Shown one piece after another: positions 50,401-56,658 of a stretch of DNA of 62,000 bases. The position numbers were made by a program, and so were the translations under genes. Numbering within the stretch: position 1 is the first letter of the stretch; the number at the start of each line of letters is the position of its first letter. The stretch is from Acanthaster planci (taxonomy: Eukaryota > Echinodermata > Asteroidea > Valvatida > Acanthasteridae). Under the pieces are notes generated by a model. That model was not told the DNA's origin and searched no databases. It was given only the letters and a program-made list of their open reading frames with translations. The DNA lies in the NCBI RefSeq assembly GCF_001949145.1, contig NW_019091362.1, positions 428,655 through 490,654 of the forward strand. Direction: 5' to 3'.

Positions 50401-52079
50401 CCACGCAAAATGACAATTAAAATGGTAATTCCGAAAATGATATTCTTGCATTTTCTGTTTATTTTTACTTGTTCTCGCGAGGGAGGTTGAGGGCTTAGCC
50501 GCTGCCCCATAAGAAAAAGGTTGTCTCCATAATCAGGATTTTGAATAAATGCATATCAAACAGCATCGCATTACCCTCCTAAAACACAGCGCGCTGCCTT
50601 TGCTCGGCCGCGTATTTTGTGCACAAACAATATGCGATGTCCTATCCAGTCTTTACAATGGAGATCAATGGATCACAACTACCGAATACATGGTGCTCAG
50701 GAATCAGTCATCGGCGCGTGTGTGCCAATATGGCATGCTTTTTGTGAATGATCTGCTTCGCTGGTGTGATCAGGCCAGCACACCGTGACGTCGCCTCCAG
50801 AACATTAACATTCAGTTCAAATCACTATTTGAACAATATGGTGACATCACGCTCGACAACAAGACCGTTTACGATTTGAAGGGGAAATACCTCCTTTCTT
50901 CACAAATGCATTTAAACCCTATCATCATTAGGGCCTACTGGAATCTCTGATTCTCATTAGATCCTAGCCGGGCGACTTAGACAGTTTAAAGACCATTTTT
51001 AAGGAGAATTCAGAGGACTTTGACTCAGGGTATGAGCTATTTTGATTGAAATGAATTAATGGAAGCAAAAGCCTATGGAAGGTACTTAGACCCTTGCCTG
51101 GCCTAGCCCCACTAGTGTGGCACGGACTCTCACTCCTGATCTATCATTAGCCACACATCCGTATACGTAATTTCGTGTCGGCATATTAAACATTTCGGCG
51201 CACCCACTTACATGTATCATCATGGGTGCAATTTCTTTTGCACATGAACATGATCCTTGACCATTCCGCTTTCTAAAAACCATTTATTGAATGATTTCAC
51301 TCACGTTATTCAGGTATTTTCCAGTCTTTTTGCCTTTATCCATTCAATCTAACGGGCTCACTCTCACTGTCGCTATCTTTAAAATAAGGTCGTTGAACAT
51401 TACGTCACTTGACCCCTCATCGTCTTGACAGCTGTTCCATGTCACAACATATGTAATAAGCGGACTGGGCGATAAGATGCTACAAGTACCAATGGGCTCT
51501 TCCAAAACTTTGGCTGCAGTTTAGATGTCTTGACATAAAACAGCCGTCGAGATGATGAGGGGTCAAGTGACATAATGTTCAACGATCTTATTTTAAAGAT
51601 GGCGACTGAGAGAGCGAGCCTGTTAGATTGTATGGATAAAGGCAAAAAGACTGGAAAATACCTGCATAATGTGAGTGAAATCATTCAATAAATGGTTTTT
51701 AGAAAGCAGAAAGGTCAAGGATCATGTTCGTGTGCAAAAGAAATTGCGCCCACGATGATAAGTGGGAGCGCCGAAAATGTTCAGCATGCCGACACGAAAT
51801 TGTGTATACAGATGTGTGGCTAAGGATGGATCAGGAGTGAGAGACCGTGCCACACTAGTGGGGCTATGCCTGGCAATGTACAAATGTTAAAAAAGGCGAT
51901 TTGTAGGGTCAAAGTTTAGCAAGTTACTCGGACAATAAGAAATAGCCGGCTACGTCGCGTCATGATGTATGAAGTAGGCCTAGGCATGCTTGGCCTCCGT
52001 GTACAATCTGCAATCGTAAGACGAAACTAGAATAAAAATGCATACCAAAAACAACTGCATAAATAAAGGCACAAGCCAT
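11387..52079 (-). CDS. SGCE: Alpha/epsilon-sarcoglycan, complete, 12 coding exons
   Basis: Exons in transcript order: 52079-52046, 43223-43119, 41319-41165, 38959-38887, 33318-33126, 31397-31238, 30175-29970, 29572-29549, 22593-22426, 16719-16594, 15097-15051 and 11478-11387. The 1383 coding bases join in phase without a stop and give 460 residues (human SGCE 437, SGCA 387). Layout: signal peptide 1-20 or so; cadherin-like dystroglycan/sarcoglycan domain about 24-120 with the LPEWLRYIQ signature; second ectodomain part about 121-240 ending VDWCRLEL; one membrane helix about 280-303; tail with IARTPEIQLTHH, like epsilon-sarcoglycan MQTPDIQLVHH. Candidate N-glycosylation sites are N152 and N244. 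The family is part of the sarcoglycan complex in the plasma membrane, bound to dystroglycan and dystrophin. Odd points: only two of the four ectodomain cysteines I recall from human, and a PPPY motif at 391-394. It may be a single pre-duplication orthologue of SGCA and SGCE. Confidence 0.93.
11479..15050 (-). other. Sarcoglycan intron 11
   Basis: The stretch 11479-13980 shows no gene or clear repeat to me. A GATG-type minisatellite fills about 14020-14530. Confidence 0.6.
14020..14530. repeat. Minisatellite, GATGATGGTGGTGATGTGAAGT-like unit
   Basis: About 500 bases of degenerate units of roughly 20 bases, built from GATGATGGTGGTGATG and GTGAAGT. On the minus strand it yields His/Ser/Pro-rich open frames that are by-products of the repeat. 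Confidence 0.9.
15051..15097 (-). CDS. SGCE: Sarcoglycan exon 11
   Basis: A 47-base exon, acceptor cctcatacag, donor caagag|gtaatg. It encodes DPFDNRRLSEPGNPR (416-430) with split codons at both ends that match the neighbouring exons. Confidence 0.75.
15655..15714 (+). promoter_or_regulatory. Three octamer motifs at 11-bp spacing plus a TATA-like word
   Basis: Perfect ATTTGCAT octamers start at 15655, 15666 and 15677, each exactly 11 bases apart. TTATATA follows at 15708-15714. Octamers with a TATA box are the plan of POU-driven promoters such as histone H2B or snRNA genes, but I find no such gene downstream. The site lies in sarcoglycan intron 10. Confidence 0.45.
16378..16504. repeat. 127-bp imperfect palindrome
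   Basis: GTGCACGTCCATG at the left pairs with CATAGATGTGCAC at the right. Inner blocks GAGTGACCAGAA...AGGGTTCTAT and ATAGGACCCT...TTCTGGTC...GTCACTC also pair around a centre near 16441. It looks like a small MITE in sarcoglycan intron 10. Confidence 0.65.
16594..16719 (-). CDS. SGCE: Sarcoglycan exon 10, with PPPY motif
   Basis: Acceptor tttctgttgcag, donor cttcag|gtcggt. It encodes 374-414 in the cytoplasmic tail. The proline-rich run contains SPPPYRVPP at 390-398 (PPPY codons at 16667-16656). Confidence 0.82.
16720..22425 (-). other. Sarcoglycan intron 9
   Basis: No gene recognised. It holds a GTTT run near 18745-18770 and short AT-rich stretches. A CpG-bearing segment at 19590-19760 is open on the minus strand, but I found no convincing pair of splice sites. 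Confidence 0.55.
22426..22593 (-). CDS. SGCE: Sarcoglycan exon 9
   Basis: Acceptor cttctctgcag, donor atacg|gtatgt. It encodes 318-372, beginning IQLTHHQNLRQASRQLRALS, aligned with epsilon-sarcoglycan [20 protein letters not shown] just inside the membrane, then a Ser/Pro-rich stretch. Confidence 0.92.
22944..23030. repeat. Repeat unit, left partner of 23990-24040
   Basis: It contains TATGTAAAAAATA twice, 53 bases apart, plus GGATAGAAAAGTTGAGGGTT and ATAACCAAAG. The same words recur at 23990-24040 in a circularly shifted order. Confidence 0.6.
23990..24045. repeat. Repeat unit, right partner of 22944-23030
   Basis: ATATAACCAAAG is followed by GGATAGAAAAGTTGAGGGTT and a near-copy of TTGTCTGAAG, matching 22965-23020 with small changes. 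About 960 bases separate the two partners. Confidence 0.6.
25157..25440 (+). mobile_element. Fragment of a non-LTR retrotransposon reverse transcriptase
   Basis: The frame reads QGSVLRPVLFSFYTALGQII then HCYADDSHKI. This matches the RT core PQGSVLGPLLFxxYTxPLGxII and the YADDTQ catalytic motif of CR1/L2-type elements. It is short, has lost residues between YTA and LGQ, and soon runs into stops, so it is a dead fragment. A TAA run with TATGTAGCGC precedes it. Confidence 0.75.
25742..25848 (-). repeat. Inverted copy of the 9268-9370 repeat
   Basis: Its reverse complement shows TTGGCTATGG...GGAGCCACTTGG...GTGGCTACAGCC in the same order as 9268-9370. Confidence 0.5.
25910..26053. repeat. 144-bp imperfect palindrome, MITE-like
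   Basis: Left arm ACAATGAATCAC...ATGGAAAGCCTGAC...TTTCGATCC...AGAATC pairs with right arm GATTCTGC...ATCGAAATGTCAGGC...CCATATTTTGTG...AATTGTAG. The loop has its own hairpin around CTCAAGGCCTTTGAG. Confidence 0.75.
27718..28431 (+). CDS. Unrecognised 237-residue ORF (low support)
   Basis: ATG follows directly on an in-frame TAA and the frame stays open for 237 codons. The product is Lys/Ile/Ser-rich with a basic stretch near residues 30-55 and a hydrophobic segment near 200-215. I recognise no domain, and it lies antisense inside sarcoglycan intron 8. By a simple composition estimate such a length is rare by chance in 62 kb. It lacks clear codon bias and contains TACATGTA repeat words, so a chance ORF remains a real possibility. 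Confidence 0.2.
   Translation: MSETKTIMKTIRCLEMLINAMMAMFIIYKKSRKKNQEVKKNQENLHVQPKTKRSVYFIKTLIWFYSTNIHKCPRSLSCMLVQCTTQHSCASLKCLPSDPKSDFSIGGLTKSNLFQIYSKNVCKIIQDFYIISDPVKQYKHMCKHLEQFQVSFLLLYAPHIDIASAALHSPPVSSNHQIYLALIEWTAEGHDVVKMFPIVIKLLGLTQAVIMSMNFSKSQQEVVMFSRASSSYEGSKY
29549..29572 (-). CDS. SGCE: Sarcoglycan exon 8, 24-base microexon
   Basis: Acceptor ttccctaacag, donor cctga|gtaagt. It encodes KHIARTP (310-316) with split codons on both sides. Joining yields RTPEIQLTHH, equivalent to human QTPDIQLVHH, which strongly supports this tiny exon. Confidence 0.88.
   Translation of the reverse strand, partial: QTYCKNS
29970..30175 (-). CDS. SGCE: Sarcoglycan exon 7, membrane segment
   Basis: Acceptor gtttcttttcag, donor agttc|gtaagt. 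It encodes 241-308. GGEYHPP aligns with human GGEYKPP, and LLIVIPPLAVALIFVIVLG is the membrane helix, followed by MCSFRG (human MCCRREG). N244-R-S is a candidate glycosylation site. Confidence 0.95.
31020..31103. repeat. Four perfect tandem copies of a 21-bp unit
   Basis: The unit begins ATCTTTGCCAGTTGC and is repeated four times without change and without spacers, in sarcoglycan intron 6. Perfect identity suggests recent expansion. Confidence 0.95.
31238..31397 (-). CDS. SGCE: Sarcoglycan exon 6
   Basis: Acceptor tcttcatcag, donor gaactg|gtatgc. It encodes 188-240. VYVTIGSTTPFS aligns with human VYVMVGADVPFS, and FAVDWCRLEL with FYIDWCKISL. Only C213 and C236 are present. Confidence 0.95.
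33126..33318 (-). CDS. SGCE: Sarcoglycan exon 5
   Basis: Acceptor acatttccacag, donor gaggg|gtgagt. It encodes 124-186. ATFFLSNQNVGDML aligns with human AEFFIKNMNVEEML, and the exon ends GKEG before VYV as in vertebrates. N152-R-S is a candidate glycosylation site. Confidence 0.95.
34227..34480 (+). repeat. tRNA-derived SINE-like segment
   Basis: GAGGTCAGGGTTCCAGTCTGC resembles a B-box region (GGTTCnAnTC), followed by TTGTGTCCCCAGGCAAGAG, a word seen in many SINE bodies. The ends are vague. Confidence 0.5.
36215..36785 (+). repeat. Repeat modules A and B, separated copy
   Basis: Module A (ATGCAAACCCCTGTCTTCAC then GATGGGTAAGTGGTCTTA, 36233-36275) and module B (GGGGTCATCCATTTTTGTC, near 36759) stand about 480 bases apart here. 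They are adjacent in the inverted copy at 37640-37745. Confidence 0.55.
37640..37745 (-). repeat. Repeat modules A and B, joined inverted copy
   Basis: On the minus strand GGAAACCCCTATCTTCAC, GATGGGTAAGTGGTCTTA and GGGGTCATCCATTTTTGTC run together. The module ends in a donor-like GGTAAGT, which makes it look like an exon; it is not needed by the sarcoglycan transcript. Confidence 0.55.
37910..38338 (-). mobile_element. Dimeric tRNA-derived SINE with flanking duplication
   Basis: Two 158-bp copies, 37919-38076 and 38175-38332, differ at a handful of bases. Read on the minus strand each starts GTGGTCGAGTGGTTAAG (A-box like) and has GGGTTCGAGTCCC or GGGCTCGAGTCCC (B-box like), then a body ending near AACCCGTTATATA. 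A 98-bp linker joins them. ACCGGTAT flanks the unit at 37910-37917 and 38331-38338, consistent with a target-site duplication. Folding gives no proper tRNA, so this is a SINE, not a tRNA gene. Confidence 0.75.
38887..38959 (-). CDS. SGCE: Sarcoglycan exon 4
   Basis: Acceptor ttgtcttgacag, donor ctcag|gtatgc. It encodes 99-122, IIALNTDTYQSARVKVPISV, aligned with human [20 protein letters not shown]. It joins exon 5 through a split Asp codon. Confidence 0.92.
39970..40400. repeat. Diverged tandem repeat with nested inverted segments
   Basis: GTCAATCGGGGACC/GTCAATCAGGGACC...CAATTGAATGCA and TGTGGAC...GTCCACACTA blocks each occur twice, in alternating order with CACACA runs between. Both blocks are themselves inverted repeats. 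One undetermined base (N) lies at 40043. Confidence 0.65.
41165..41319 (-). CDS. SGCE: Sarcoglycan exon 3
   Basis: Acceptor atgacatttcag, donor cttgag|gtatgg. It encodes 48-98. GLPEWLRYIQTDP...MYG aligns with human DRPGWLRYIQRTP...LYG, the family signature in the cadherin-like domain. Confidence 0.96.
43119..43223 (-). CDS. SGCE: Sarcoglycan exon 2
   Basis: Acceptor tttttaccacag, donor ccttgg|gtaaat. It encodes 13-46: the end of the signal peptide (FVSAIS), then VGINFQYVFEKENFFGPF, aligned with human AGVLFVHVLEREYFKGEF. Confidence 0.93.
47860..48060 (-). repeat. Degenerate tRNA-derived SINE
   Basis: On the minus strand, GGTCCAGGTTTGATTCCCGG has a B-box like core, followed by GGGTTTTCCTCCCACCTC, a word typical of SINE bodies in marine invertebrates. 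A-box sequence is poor. Confidence 0.5.
48354..48825. mobile_element. hAT-like MITE with perfect 8-bp target duplication
   Basis: CTACTAGT stands on both sides (48346-48353 and 48826-48833). The element starts TAGGGCTGAG and its reverse complement starts TAAGGCTGTG, with subterminal ATTCGAATATTCG-type words at both ends. The 8-bp duplication and TAGGGCTG-like ends fit the hAT superfamily. At 472 bp with no transposase frame it is non-autonomous. Confidence 0.85.
49525..49740. repeat. Dispersed repeat with CCAGGGCC...GGCCCTGG hairpin
   Basis: GGGAGTGCAA occurs twice (near 49555 and 49578) and CCAGGGCC pairs with GGCCCTGG around a loop near 49680. It looks like a decayed transposon end; I cannot name the family. 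Confidence 0.4.
50206..50244 (+). CDS. Candidate first coding exon, unrecognised (low support)
   Basis: ATG in a good context (aaacATGG) opens MASEEFDNFFHQQ, then a donor-like CAAG|GTAGAA. Just upstream lie CCACGTG and CGCGC words, like a small promoter. No downstream exon could be assigned with confidence. Confidence 0.2.
50549..50950 (+). pseudogene. Coding-like frame broken by one in-frame TGA, unrecognised
   Basis: One frame stays open for 133 codons except for a TGA at 50786-50788 and ends at TGA 50948-50950. The text looks coding (CQYGMLFVNDLLRWCDQAS before the stop, QFKSLFEQYGDITLDNKTVY after it). The stop sits in a CpG context (ccgTGAcg), as CGA-to-TGA decay would leave. An acceptor-like cgcctccag lies just after the stop, so it could also be intron plus exon. 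I do not know the family. Confidence 0.3.
51094..51876. mobile_element. Fold-back element, 783 bp with about 350-bp inverted arms
   Basis: The left arm (about 51094-51450) and right arm (about 51530-51876) are reverse complements with scattered changes. Paired landmarks include GCCCCACTAGTGTGGCACGG at the outer ends, AATTTCGTGTCGGCAT, ACCATTTATTGAATGATTTC, TATTTTCCAGTCTTTTTGCC and TCACTTGACCCCTCATC. The ends read TTGCC...GGCAA. I see no target duplication and no transposase frame. Confidence 0.9.
52046..52079 (-). CDS. SGCE: Sarcoglycan exon 1, start and signal peptide
   Basis: ATG at 52079-52077 opens MACAFIYAVVF, then donor ttttg|gtatgc. The split Ala codon joins exon 2 to give a continuous hydrophobic signal peptide. 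The frame upstream is open only from a TTG, so this ATG is the natural start. Confidence 0.88.
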
Positions 52080-52735
52080 AGTAGTCTTCAAACTGATAAG
52101 CTTTTCTTCTTCTTCACTTGATGACGGTAAATACCAAAAAAGAAGCAAAATCTTGCGTCTTCTACTAAGAGCTACAACACTGCAAGTTCAACGGAAAGAT
52201 CTTGTTATGTTGACCTCGGCTGGACGCAACCACTTTTGATAAGGGGTTTCCAAATTTGATGATTTCGTTTAAAGGTAATACCTATCCAATTTTTTACAAA
52301 AGAACTATTCATTTCAGAAGTAATTATAAAATTTCAATATAATTAGCTTTGTTTTGATCTAGATTTCATGATAATTTAAAATATCTGTTCTCAAGAAAAC
52401 ACATATTGTGACATAATACTCCTTAATGAAAATACGTTGCGTCCATTGAGGTTTCGATAAGGTCAGAGACTGATAGCTTCTTGTCAGCATCGGAATAATC
52501 GATAAGGTAAAAAGTGAGGGGTATGTTGTAGCGATTACAATTCCGTTTAGAAAACGTAGCCTAAAGGTAGACTTAACATTGTTTTTAAAAATGCGAAGGA
52601 CATTATTTCATCGCTTGAAATGAATTAATATTTGAACACAAGGGCAACGTCGAATTTCTAATCTAATCGATTATCGAAATAGGCCCCTAGTTCGATTTAA
52701 ATGTCAATATTACGCACTGCCCACCTTTCAACAAA
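52080..52735. promoter_or_regulatory. Candidate shared promoter region between divergent transcripts
   Basis: The sarcoglycan start points left and a candidate exon at 52730-52931 points right. Words of the TCGATAA type occur at about 52453, 52499 and 52662, and AAAATGGTGGTGG near 52733 resembles a YY1-type site. No TATA box is obvious. This is inferred from position, not proven. Confidence 0.4.
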
Positions 52736-52931
52736 ATGGTGGTGGAATAGTAAGCAGAAAACGGAAGGGTTGTCGCGTTGGTAGAACATTTATGGGGGTG
52801 TTTACATGCATGTTGCCGGCTTCCTTTCTTCTGTAACATCCTGGAGTGGTAGCGTGTGACTTCTGTGTCTGTTTAGAGAAGAATAAGCTTCTAATTTCGA
52901 GTTTCTTTGTGATTGAACTGCGTTCAGCGAG
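52730..52931 (+). other. Candidate non-coding first exon (+ strand)
   Basis: It ends in a near-perfect donor, GCGAG|GTAAGT, at 52931/52932. It holds only short upstream ORFs. It could be the 5'UTR exon of the neurabin-like gene (acceptor at 60503-60504) or of the small ORF at 53861. Confidence 0.4.
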
Positions 52932-53394
52932 GTAAGTTGATTTACACCGTGTGCATGTATGTAAGCGTGCGATATGCCTTGCGTTGTCAACTGCAGTACG
53001 TACCGGTTTGCTGCGCACATGACACACGATGACATGGATGAGCCCGAGAGGGGGATTTCGTCGGTTTACAGTTTGCATACATGATATACATCAGTTATAA
53101 AGTACATATAATGAATATAATAAACAGGAAATAAGACAAAGAACTCATAAGAAAACACACATTAAAACAATTCAAACATGTCAAAATTTATACTAAATAC
53201 ATGAAACTTCGAATCATTTCATTTTAAAAGAACTGATAAATCCAATTATCAATAGATAAAAAGACTGGAAATTGTGAACAATGTCTTCAATCAGATACCA
53301 TGAAAAGCAAAGACAAGTCTTTTTCTTCCTCCTTGATTCTTTCAAAATGCAAACAGAAATTTTGTTTCGACCCCGAGCTGAAGTCCAACGACTA

Positions 53395-53450
53395 TTCTTT
53401 ATTGCCCACCTCATTACAGACGTTGTCAACGTCATCAGGCATCTTGTGGG
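53395..53450. repeat. Short palindromic repeat around GACGTTGTCAACGTC
   Basis: GACGTTGTCAACGTC is a 15-base near-perfect palindrome flanked by CATTACA and ATCAGGC. It resembles the core of small fold-back repeats; the ends are not clear. Confidence 0.35.
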
Positions 53451-53860
53451 CGAAGTGGTAAATGGGTGAAGTGGTAAATGAGTGAAGGGACTTTACCTGA
53501 ACATGTACCACCAAATGAAATAATTAATGATCTCCAATGTACATTTTCTCATAGGGACTGAGTTAACTTGGGATCGAGTTGGTTACGGACTGAATTGACC
53601 GGTACCCAACTACCCGTTTCATCTTTCAGTAGCCTGATAAAAATATGTACCGGTAGCTGTCTGAAACGTACTTGTGCAGGAAGGATGTTCCTACTGCATG
53701 TGTTCTTTCAGTTTAATTTTATGTTCATGTTGTCCTGAGTTTTTAATTTTGCACTTTAATTTCCCTCCCAGTTGGACTCTATTTATCCTTGATTTCTATT
53801 CCTGTTTACTTTTTGAAGGGTACTGCTGGTCATCATGGTCAGTCATCTGGTCATGCCAGT

Positions 53861-54022
53861 ATGACTGTAAAATCTTTCCTTTTGTTGTTTGTGTTTGTGT
53901 CGGCGGTCATCCCTGTCTGTGTTAAAAAAGGAAAGGGTTCCCCTCCCGGCCACCACCTCAGACCTCGTACACAAAGCATATGGGACATGGCCAAAAAGGT
54001 TCAAGTAGGACCCTGCATGTAA
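53861..54022 (+). CDS. Small ORF, 53 residues, secreted-peptide-like, unrecognised
   Basis: The product starts MTVKSFLLLFVFVSAVIPVC, which reads as a signal peptide, followed by a basic stretch KKGKGSPPGHHLRPR and ends VGPCM. The frame is open upstream to an acceptor-like ccctcccag at about 53771. ATTAAA lies just after the stop, near 54032. I know no homologue; a small terminal exon is possible, and so is chance. Confidence 0.3.
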   Translation: MTVKSFLLLFVFVSAVIPVCVKKGKGSPPGHHLRPRTQSIWDMAKKVQVGPCM

Positions 54023-55869
54023 ATGTACAGTATTAAACTTGAGTTTGTTTTGACTTCTGAATCATTGTTTTGGTAGTTTTTAAGCCATATTTATATTTAA
54101 CTCTTTTGGAAAATATTTTTATTTGCAGTGGCAATTTTACTTCCCCTTGTACTGGTCCCTGAAATCGCGAGGCTGCAGAACTGGCAGCAACAACACACAT
54201 GTGCCAGTACTTGGAAAGTGGGTCTCTGACCGTTCCTTTGAAAACTTCCTGCAAACCGAGGAATATAAACCATAAAGTAAATTTTCTCATTTCATTAAAA
54301 ATAGCACTTGATAAAAAGACAACGAAAGAAAAAACTGACAGTGATGGGAAAGGCCTAAAAAGATTTGGTATCGCCACTGTTCACTTGATCACTGCATTGT
54401 TTCAGTGACTATCAAAAATTAAATCCTTGTCATACATGTACTCTAGGTGTATTAATCTGATGCATGTGCATTCCTGCCAGAACCATCATAGCGCAGAATT
54501 TTGGACAAGTACCAGTTACCGTACAAGTTCAGAGTCACTTCCTGTTTTTTTTTTACTAGTCAGGACAACAAACCATCTCTGGAAGCCCCTCCATGCCACA
54601 TACGTTTTTCACAGCTGTTGTAAAAGTCCAGTTGTTTCAAAAATTGCTGGATAAATTGGAATCATACACATCTGCGTCTAATCTGTGTCTCTTAATTAAC
54701 AACTGATTTATATGTGCATGTACACTGTACCTGTATTTTTGAACAATCACCTGTACCTGATATACATGTACATGTGTACCTGACATATGAAAAAAACCCC
54801 AAAGTATTTCCTGAAACTTTAAACAGAAATTGATCCTAAAAACAAACAAATCATTCAAAAAAGATCTTTCTGTACTGGTACTTGTATTTGAGAAAAAAAT
54901 TGGAGAATTACAATGTAGTTTTTGTACTTGACAGAAAAATGTATTGTTCTCTTGTCTCAGTGCATTTGACATGTTTGATGTCAAGCACCAAAAGTTGAGC
55001 TTAAAAAGAGCCAGAGAAACACTCAACCTGCTGGTGCTGCTGATGTTCTCATCTTGTCATTGTGTAAATAGTACTTGACCTAGACTGAAAACTCACTTGA
55101 ATGATAATCTGCATAACAGTATCATGGCAACTTGGCTCATATGTTATCTTGTTGCTCCCAAATTCTTACATATTTTCAGGAAACAGTAAAACTGATAAAA
55201 CACTTACATTTTACCCGCTTACTGGAGATTTCATTTTTATCCTATCTTTGAGTGCTTAACCACATAGTAAATGCTAAGGTTGAATTATAGCACATGACTT
55301 GGCACATCTGGCTTTTTGAAAAGATGGCCTATTTAATTCTTTGCTGGCAGTATAAGGAAAGAATAGGAACAAGGAAGTGGTTATTTCTGTAGCAAACTTT
55401 GAAATGTAGAGGTTTTTTGACTGGCCTTTTCATGTGCTCAGTCTGTTTTTTGGTTTTCAAATTTGTGAGATTTTTAGTTCTGTGCATTGAAAGCCCGAAA
55501 TTTACCAGTAAGGCCTAGATTTATTTTGATACAAGCTGACTTTCTTTAGAAATGGAGTTCTTGCTGTTGCTCATTTCATAAGGCCAAGTCATAAAGAAAA
55601 TCAAAAACAAAAAAAATCTTGGGAAGTCTATGATTCCTCCATAATATTCCACTAGTCCTGCCAGACGCAGCACAGTCCATTGCTGATTATGATACCATCA
55701 CTGCATTTGCGCACATATGAACATGTACATGTACATGTAGTTCAACGTTTAAACCTGGTCTTATGGGTACAAATGTAAATATACCGATCAATTCCTATGG
55801 TCTACAGTTTTGGAAACTGTTAAAACCCATTAGTCAAAGAGGCATTTAGCATATACTCACATGGTGCAT

Positions 55870-55985
55870 TATGATGACATCACACCTTGTTTACATTTAC
55901 CCTTCTCTGTGGGAGCCAGGTGGGGATGACAGATTCCAACAAGCCCATAGGAAAGCATAATGTAAACAAAGCGAACAGTCATCAG
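55870..55985. repeat. Palindromic MITE-like element with TTGTTTACATT ends
   Basis: CTTGTTTACATT (55886-55897) is the inverse of AATGTAAACAAAG (55959-55971), and flanking GATGAC/GTCATC also pair. A relative lies at about 10818-10862 (CTTTGTTTACATG...GGAGCCAGTTGGGG). Confidence 0.6.
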
Positions 55986-56407
55986 TGTATACTGGGACAT
56001 GTACATGTAGGTCTTGGTTTTGTTGTCAGTTCGGTGCAATGCAAAGCATCATTTAACAACTTCTGAATCAGATGACAAGGCCAAGAGATGTTTTTCATTT
56101 TCTCGAAATTCACCGTATTCACAAGAGCAAAAACTTCATCAACATTGTAAGTTATTAAACGTGGGCCCCAAGATTTTGAGCAATTTTGTCACTTCAGTTG
56201 AAAAAACTGGCACAGATGACAAATGGTCCATCCTACAGTACCGTGGATGAACTACCATAATGGAGTGGAATGGCCAAGTACATGTACCGTACATTGCACA
56301 TATATGATTGGTAAAGAGCACAAGTGTACATACATGTAGATGGATCTTCACTTTACCACTTCCAGGTTTTGTACTCAGTCTGTCTTAACCATCCTGTCCA
56401 CTAGAAT

Positions 56408-56658
56408 GGTAATTCCAGAAATTAGGGGTCCATTTTTTGTCCGTCCCTGTATGTACCGGTATGTATGATTTTGTATGTTTAGAACACATTTTCTAATTTC
56501 CAAGAGTGATGAATTAATGCAAATTGCCTGCCAAACAAATACTGGTAGTAATAGTTTGAAATCAATTCCAGTGATATTTCCATGCCAAATAACAAAGGTC
56601 AGATGTAACAGGGACACAAAAATATCCCACTTTTGGACCTCTAATTTTTGGAATTACC
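56408..56658. mobile_element. MITE-like element with about 25-bp inverted ends
   Basis: GGTAATTCCAGAAATTAG plus GGGTCCA at the left matches the inverse of TGGACCTC plus TAATTTTTGGAATTACC at the right, with few mismatches, and ACAAAAA/TTTTTTGT and CCCTGT/ACAGGG pair further in. At 251 bp with no gene it fits a MITE; I could not see a target duplication. Confidence 0.65.

Larger units (their letters stand above)
43224..52045 (-). other. Sarcoglycan intron 1 (8.8 kb)
   Basis: The longest intron. From 43224 to about 47850 I see no gene or clear repeat apart from scattered TACATGTA words. From 47860 to 51876 it is dense with repeats, a possible start exon at 50206 and a broken coding stretch. Confidence 0.6.

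Noticed and set aside
52976-53083. Short ORF starting MPCVVNCST, like the start of a THAP zinc finger
   Set aside because: It stops after 35 codons, lacks the later zinc ligands and lies after a strong donor, so it is probably intronic.
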